Translations under genes and position numbers: made by a program | Origin: Bacteroidota bacterium | GTDB taxonomy: Bacteria; Bacteroidota; Bacteroidia; Flavobacteriales_D; Crocinitomicaceae | DNA length: 8,993 bases | Direction of reading: 5' to 3' | Assembly: GCA_018825925.1 (NCBI GenBank) | Contig: JAHKAT010000136.1 | Coordinates: forward strand, 1-8,993 | The notes under the pieces: generated by a model | The model's database searches: none | Told to the model about the DNA's origin: nothing | What the model saw: only the letters and a program-made list of their open reading frames with translations | Shown: piece after piece, positions 7,627-8,993 of the stretch | How the letters are laid out: every line of letters begins with the position of its first letter | Position numbering within the stretch: position 1 is the stretch's first letter

Positions 7627-8583
7627 ATGAAAAAATTAGCCCTTTGTGAACTTTTAGGCATCGAATATCCGATCATTATGGCCCCGATGTTTTTGGTGTC
7701 CAATGAAAAAATGACCATTGAAGCAATCAATAGCGGAATTACTGGTGCCATTCCAGCCTTGAACTACAGAACAACTGAAGAGTTGCGCCAAGCGATTCGA
7801 ACCATTAAAGAAAGTTCTTCCGGACCTTTTGGAATCAACTTGATTGTCAATAAATCCAATTTCAATTATAAAAATCAATTGCAGGTTTGCTGCGAGGAAA
7901 AAATTGATTTCATTATCACTTCATTGGGTTCACCGGCTGAAACGATTCAGATGGCACATGCCGCTGGTATTAAGGTTTTTTGCGATGTCACCGATCTAAA
8001 ATATGCCCAAAAAGTTGAAAAACTTGGTGCGGATGCATTGATTGCTGTTAATAGTGAAGCAGGCGGACATGCAGGAAAAATTTCAATGAAGGACTTAATT
8101 GTTTTGCTTAAAAAGAATTGTTCCATACCAGTCATTTCTGCCGGAGGTGTTGGCGATGCGAAAGGTTTAATGGAAGCTATGGAAATGGGCGCGGATGGTT
8201 TTTCCATGGGAAGTATTTTTATAGCAAGTGAAGAGGCACCTGTTACCAATGAATACAAGCAAGCTTGTGTAGAATATGGTGCAAAGGATATCGTAATGAC
8301 TACAAAATTATCTGGAACGCCATGTACCGTAATTAAAACGCCTTACGTTGCCGAAATAGGTACAGAACAGAACTGGCTTGAGCGATTTTTAAATAAAAAT
8401 AAGCGTTTAAAGAAATGGATGAAAGCCCTGACGTTCCTGAAAGGCATGAAGTCTCTTCAAAAAGCAGCCTTTGGTCAAACCTACAAAAGCGTTTGGTGTG
8501 CTGGTCCGAGCATAGAACATGTGCACAACATTCGATCTATTAAAGAAATTGTAGCTGATTTAAAACCAGCTTTTGAGGCATGA
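7627..8583 (+). CDS. Nitronate monooxygenase / NPD-family FMN-dependent oxidoreductase
   Basis: A 318-residue flavoenzyme with the TIM-barrel fold of the 2-nitropropane dioxygenase (NPD) family, which includes nitronate monooxygenases and the FabK enoyl-ACP reductases. The N-terminal barrel strand reads PIIMAPM (15-21). The conserved SEAGGHAG (143-150) places H148 at the position of the catalytic histidine of class I nitronate monooxygenases, although N142 stands where Gln is usual. The FMN-phosphate binding loops are ISAGGVGDAKG (170-180) and GADGFSMGSIFIASEE (188-203). The basic C-terminal part (about 255-285) is a cap-like region. No signal peptide is present, so it is expected to be cytoplasmic. 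The stop overlaps the next start in an ATGA junction, so it probably works with the DUF4442 protein. The exact substrate cannot be read from sequence: nitronate detoxification is the default family annotation, and acyl-thioester chemistry is an alternative. Confidence 0.88.
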   Translation: MKKLALCELLGIEYPIIMAPMFLVSNEKMTIEAINSGITGAIPALNYRTTEELRQAIRTIKESSSGPFGINLIVNKSNFNYKNQLQVCCEEKIDFIITSLGSPAETIQMAHAAGIKVFCDVTDLKYAQKVEKLGADALIAVNSEAGGHAGKISMKDLIVLLKKNCSIPVISAGGVGDAKGLMEAMEMGADGFSMGSIFIASEEAPVTNEYKQACVEYGAKDIVMTTKLSGTPCTVIKTPYVAEIGTEQNWLERFLNKNKRLKKWMKALTFLKGMKSLQKAAFGQTYKSVWCAGPSIEHVHNIRSIKEIVADLKPAFEA

Positions 8584-8993
8584 AACATTGGCGAATAAAA
8601 TTTAAGCTTTGGGCTTTAGGGCAATTTTATATTCCCATGCTTGCTTTTGCTCGACCGAAAATAGTTCAAATCAACGAACAAGAAGCTCGAATTAAAATTC
8701 GATTGGGTTATCGTACCAAAAATCATTTAAAATCAATGTATTTCGGTGCTTTGGCTGTTGGAGCGGATACTGCTGCTGGAATTCTTATCTTCTATTTCGC
8801 CGAACAGAGAAATATGAAATTTTCATTCGCTTTTAAAAAAGCCGAAATGGAGTTTCTAAAACGTGCAGAATCTGATGTGATTTTTGTTTGTTCGGAAGGT
8901 GATAAAATTAAAAGCTTGGTCGAGAAATCCCAAAATACAGCAGATCGTTTGAATGAAATCGTTTTGGTTACCGCCTTTGATAAAAATGAAGAA
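8580..8993 (+). CDS. DUF4442 hotdog-fold protein, 3' partial
   Basis: An open frame starts at the ATG at 8580, overlaps the preceding stop by 4 nt (ATGA), and stays open for 138 codons to the window edge. It resembles the DUF4442 family, which has the hotdog fold of PaaI-like thioesterases. Visible features are an N-terminal FYIPMLAFARPKIV stretch, a strand with alternating charges (about residues 35-43), then NHLKSMYFGALAVGADTAAG (48-67), which should form the central hotdog helix, where PaaI-type enzymes carry N...GSxHGG. Beta strands follow from about residue 79. I see no proven catalytic residue, so thioesterase activity is only a fold-based guess. The C-terminus lies outside the window. 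The 4-nt overlap indicates coupled translation with the NPD-family enzyme. Confidence 0.8.
   Translation, partial: MKHWRIKFKLWALGQFYIPMLAFARPKIVQINEQEARIKIRLGYRTKNHLKSMYFGALAVGADTAAGILIFYFAEQRNMKFSFAFKKAEMEFLKRAESDVIFVCSEGDKIKSLVEKSQNTADRLNEIVLVTAFDKNEE

Noticed and set aside
7947..8258. 103-codon open frame on the - strand
   Set aside because: It is antisense to the conserved FMN-binding part of the NPD-family gene and has no recognisable domain.
1..8993. Mobile element, defence island, CRISPR array or RNA gene
   Set aside because: Every substantial open stretch is a housekeeping or signalling gene with similar composition; no transposase, integrase, direct-repeat array, tRNA-like or rRNA-like sequence was seen on either strand.

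Overview
The window reads as an ordinary chromosomal stretch of an AT-rich member of the Bacteroidota, most likely a flavobacterial or Crocinitomicaceae-like lineage. The clues are A-rich translation starts that mostly lack a Shine-Dalgarno sequence, a promoter candidate matching the Bacteroidota TTTG/TAnnTTTG pattern, menaquinone biosynthesis genes, and the style of the sensory proteins. I see no rRNA, tRNA, CRISPR array, insertion sequence or phage gene. The taxonomic placement is an inference from these features, not a database match.

Region 1 (about 1-3345, + strand) is a signalling operon of three genes. It holds the C-terminal part of a PAS-containing sensor histidine kinase (start lies outside the window), then a single-domain Rcp1-like response regulator 12 nt downstream, then a REC-PAS-PAS-SpoIIE (PP2C-type) protein phosphatase whose start overlaps the regulator's stop by 4 nt. 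The kinase probably phosphorylates one or both receiver domains. The output of the third gene would be dephosphorylation of an unknown phosphoprotein, classically a STAS-domain anti-anti-sigma factor, but no such partner is encoded here.

Region 2 (3414-7430, - strand) reads menA, menC, sppA. menA and menC are separated by 9 nt and encode two steps of menaquinone biosynthesis. sppA follows after a 237-nt gap that carries a plausible promoter of its own, so it is probably a separate transcription unit. It encodes a membrane-anchored Ser/Lys signal-peptide peptidase with both catalytic residues present.

Region 3 (7627-8993, + strand) diverges from menA. It holds an FMN-dependent nitronate monooxygenase-family (NPD) enzyme whose stop overlaps, in an ATGA junction, the start of a DUF4442 hotdog-fold protein that runs off the right edge. 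Their coupling suggests a shared, uncharacterised metabolic job, perhaps on acyl-thioester or nitronate-like substrates.

No clearly new system stands out. The points most worth a second look are the phosphatase that lacks a visible partner, and the coupled NPD/DUF4442 pair.
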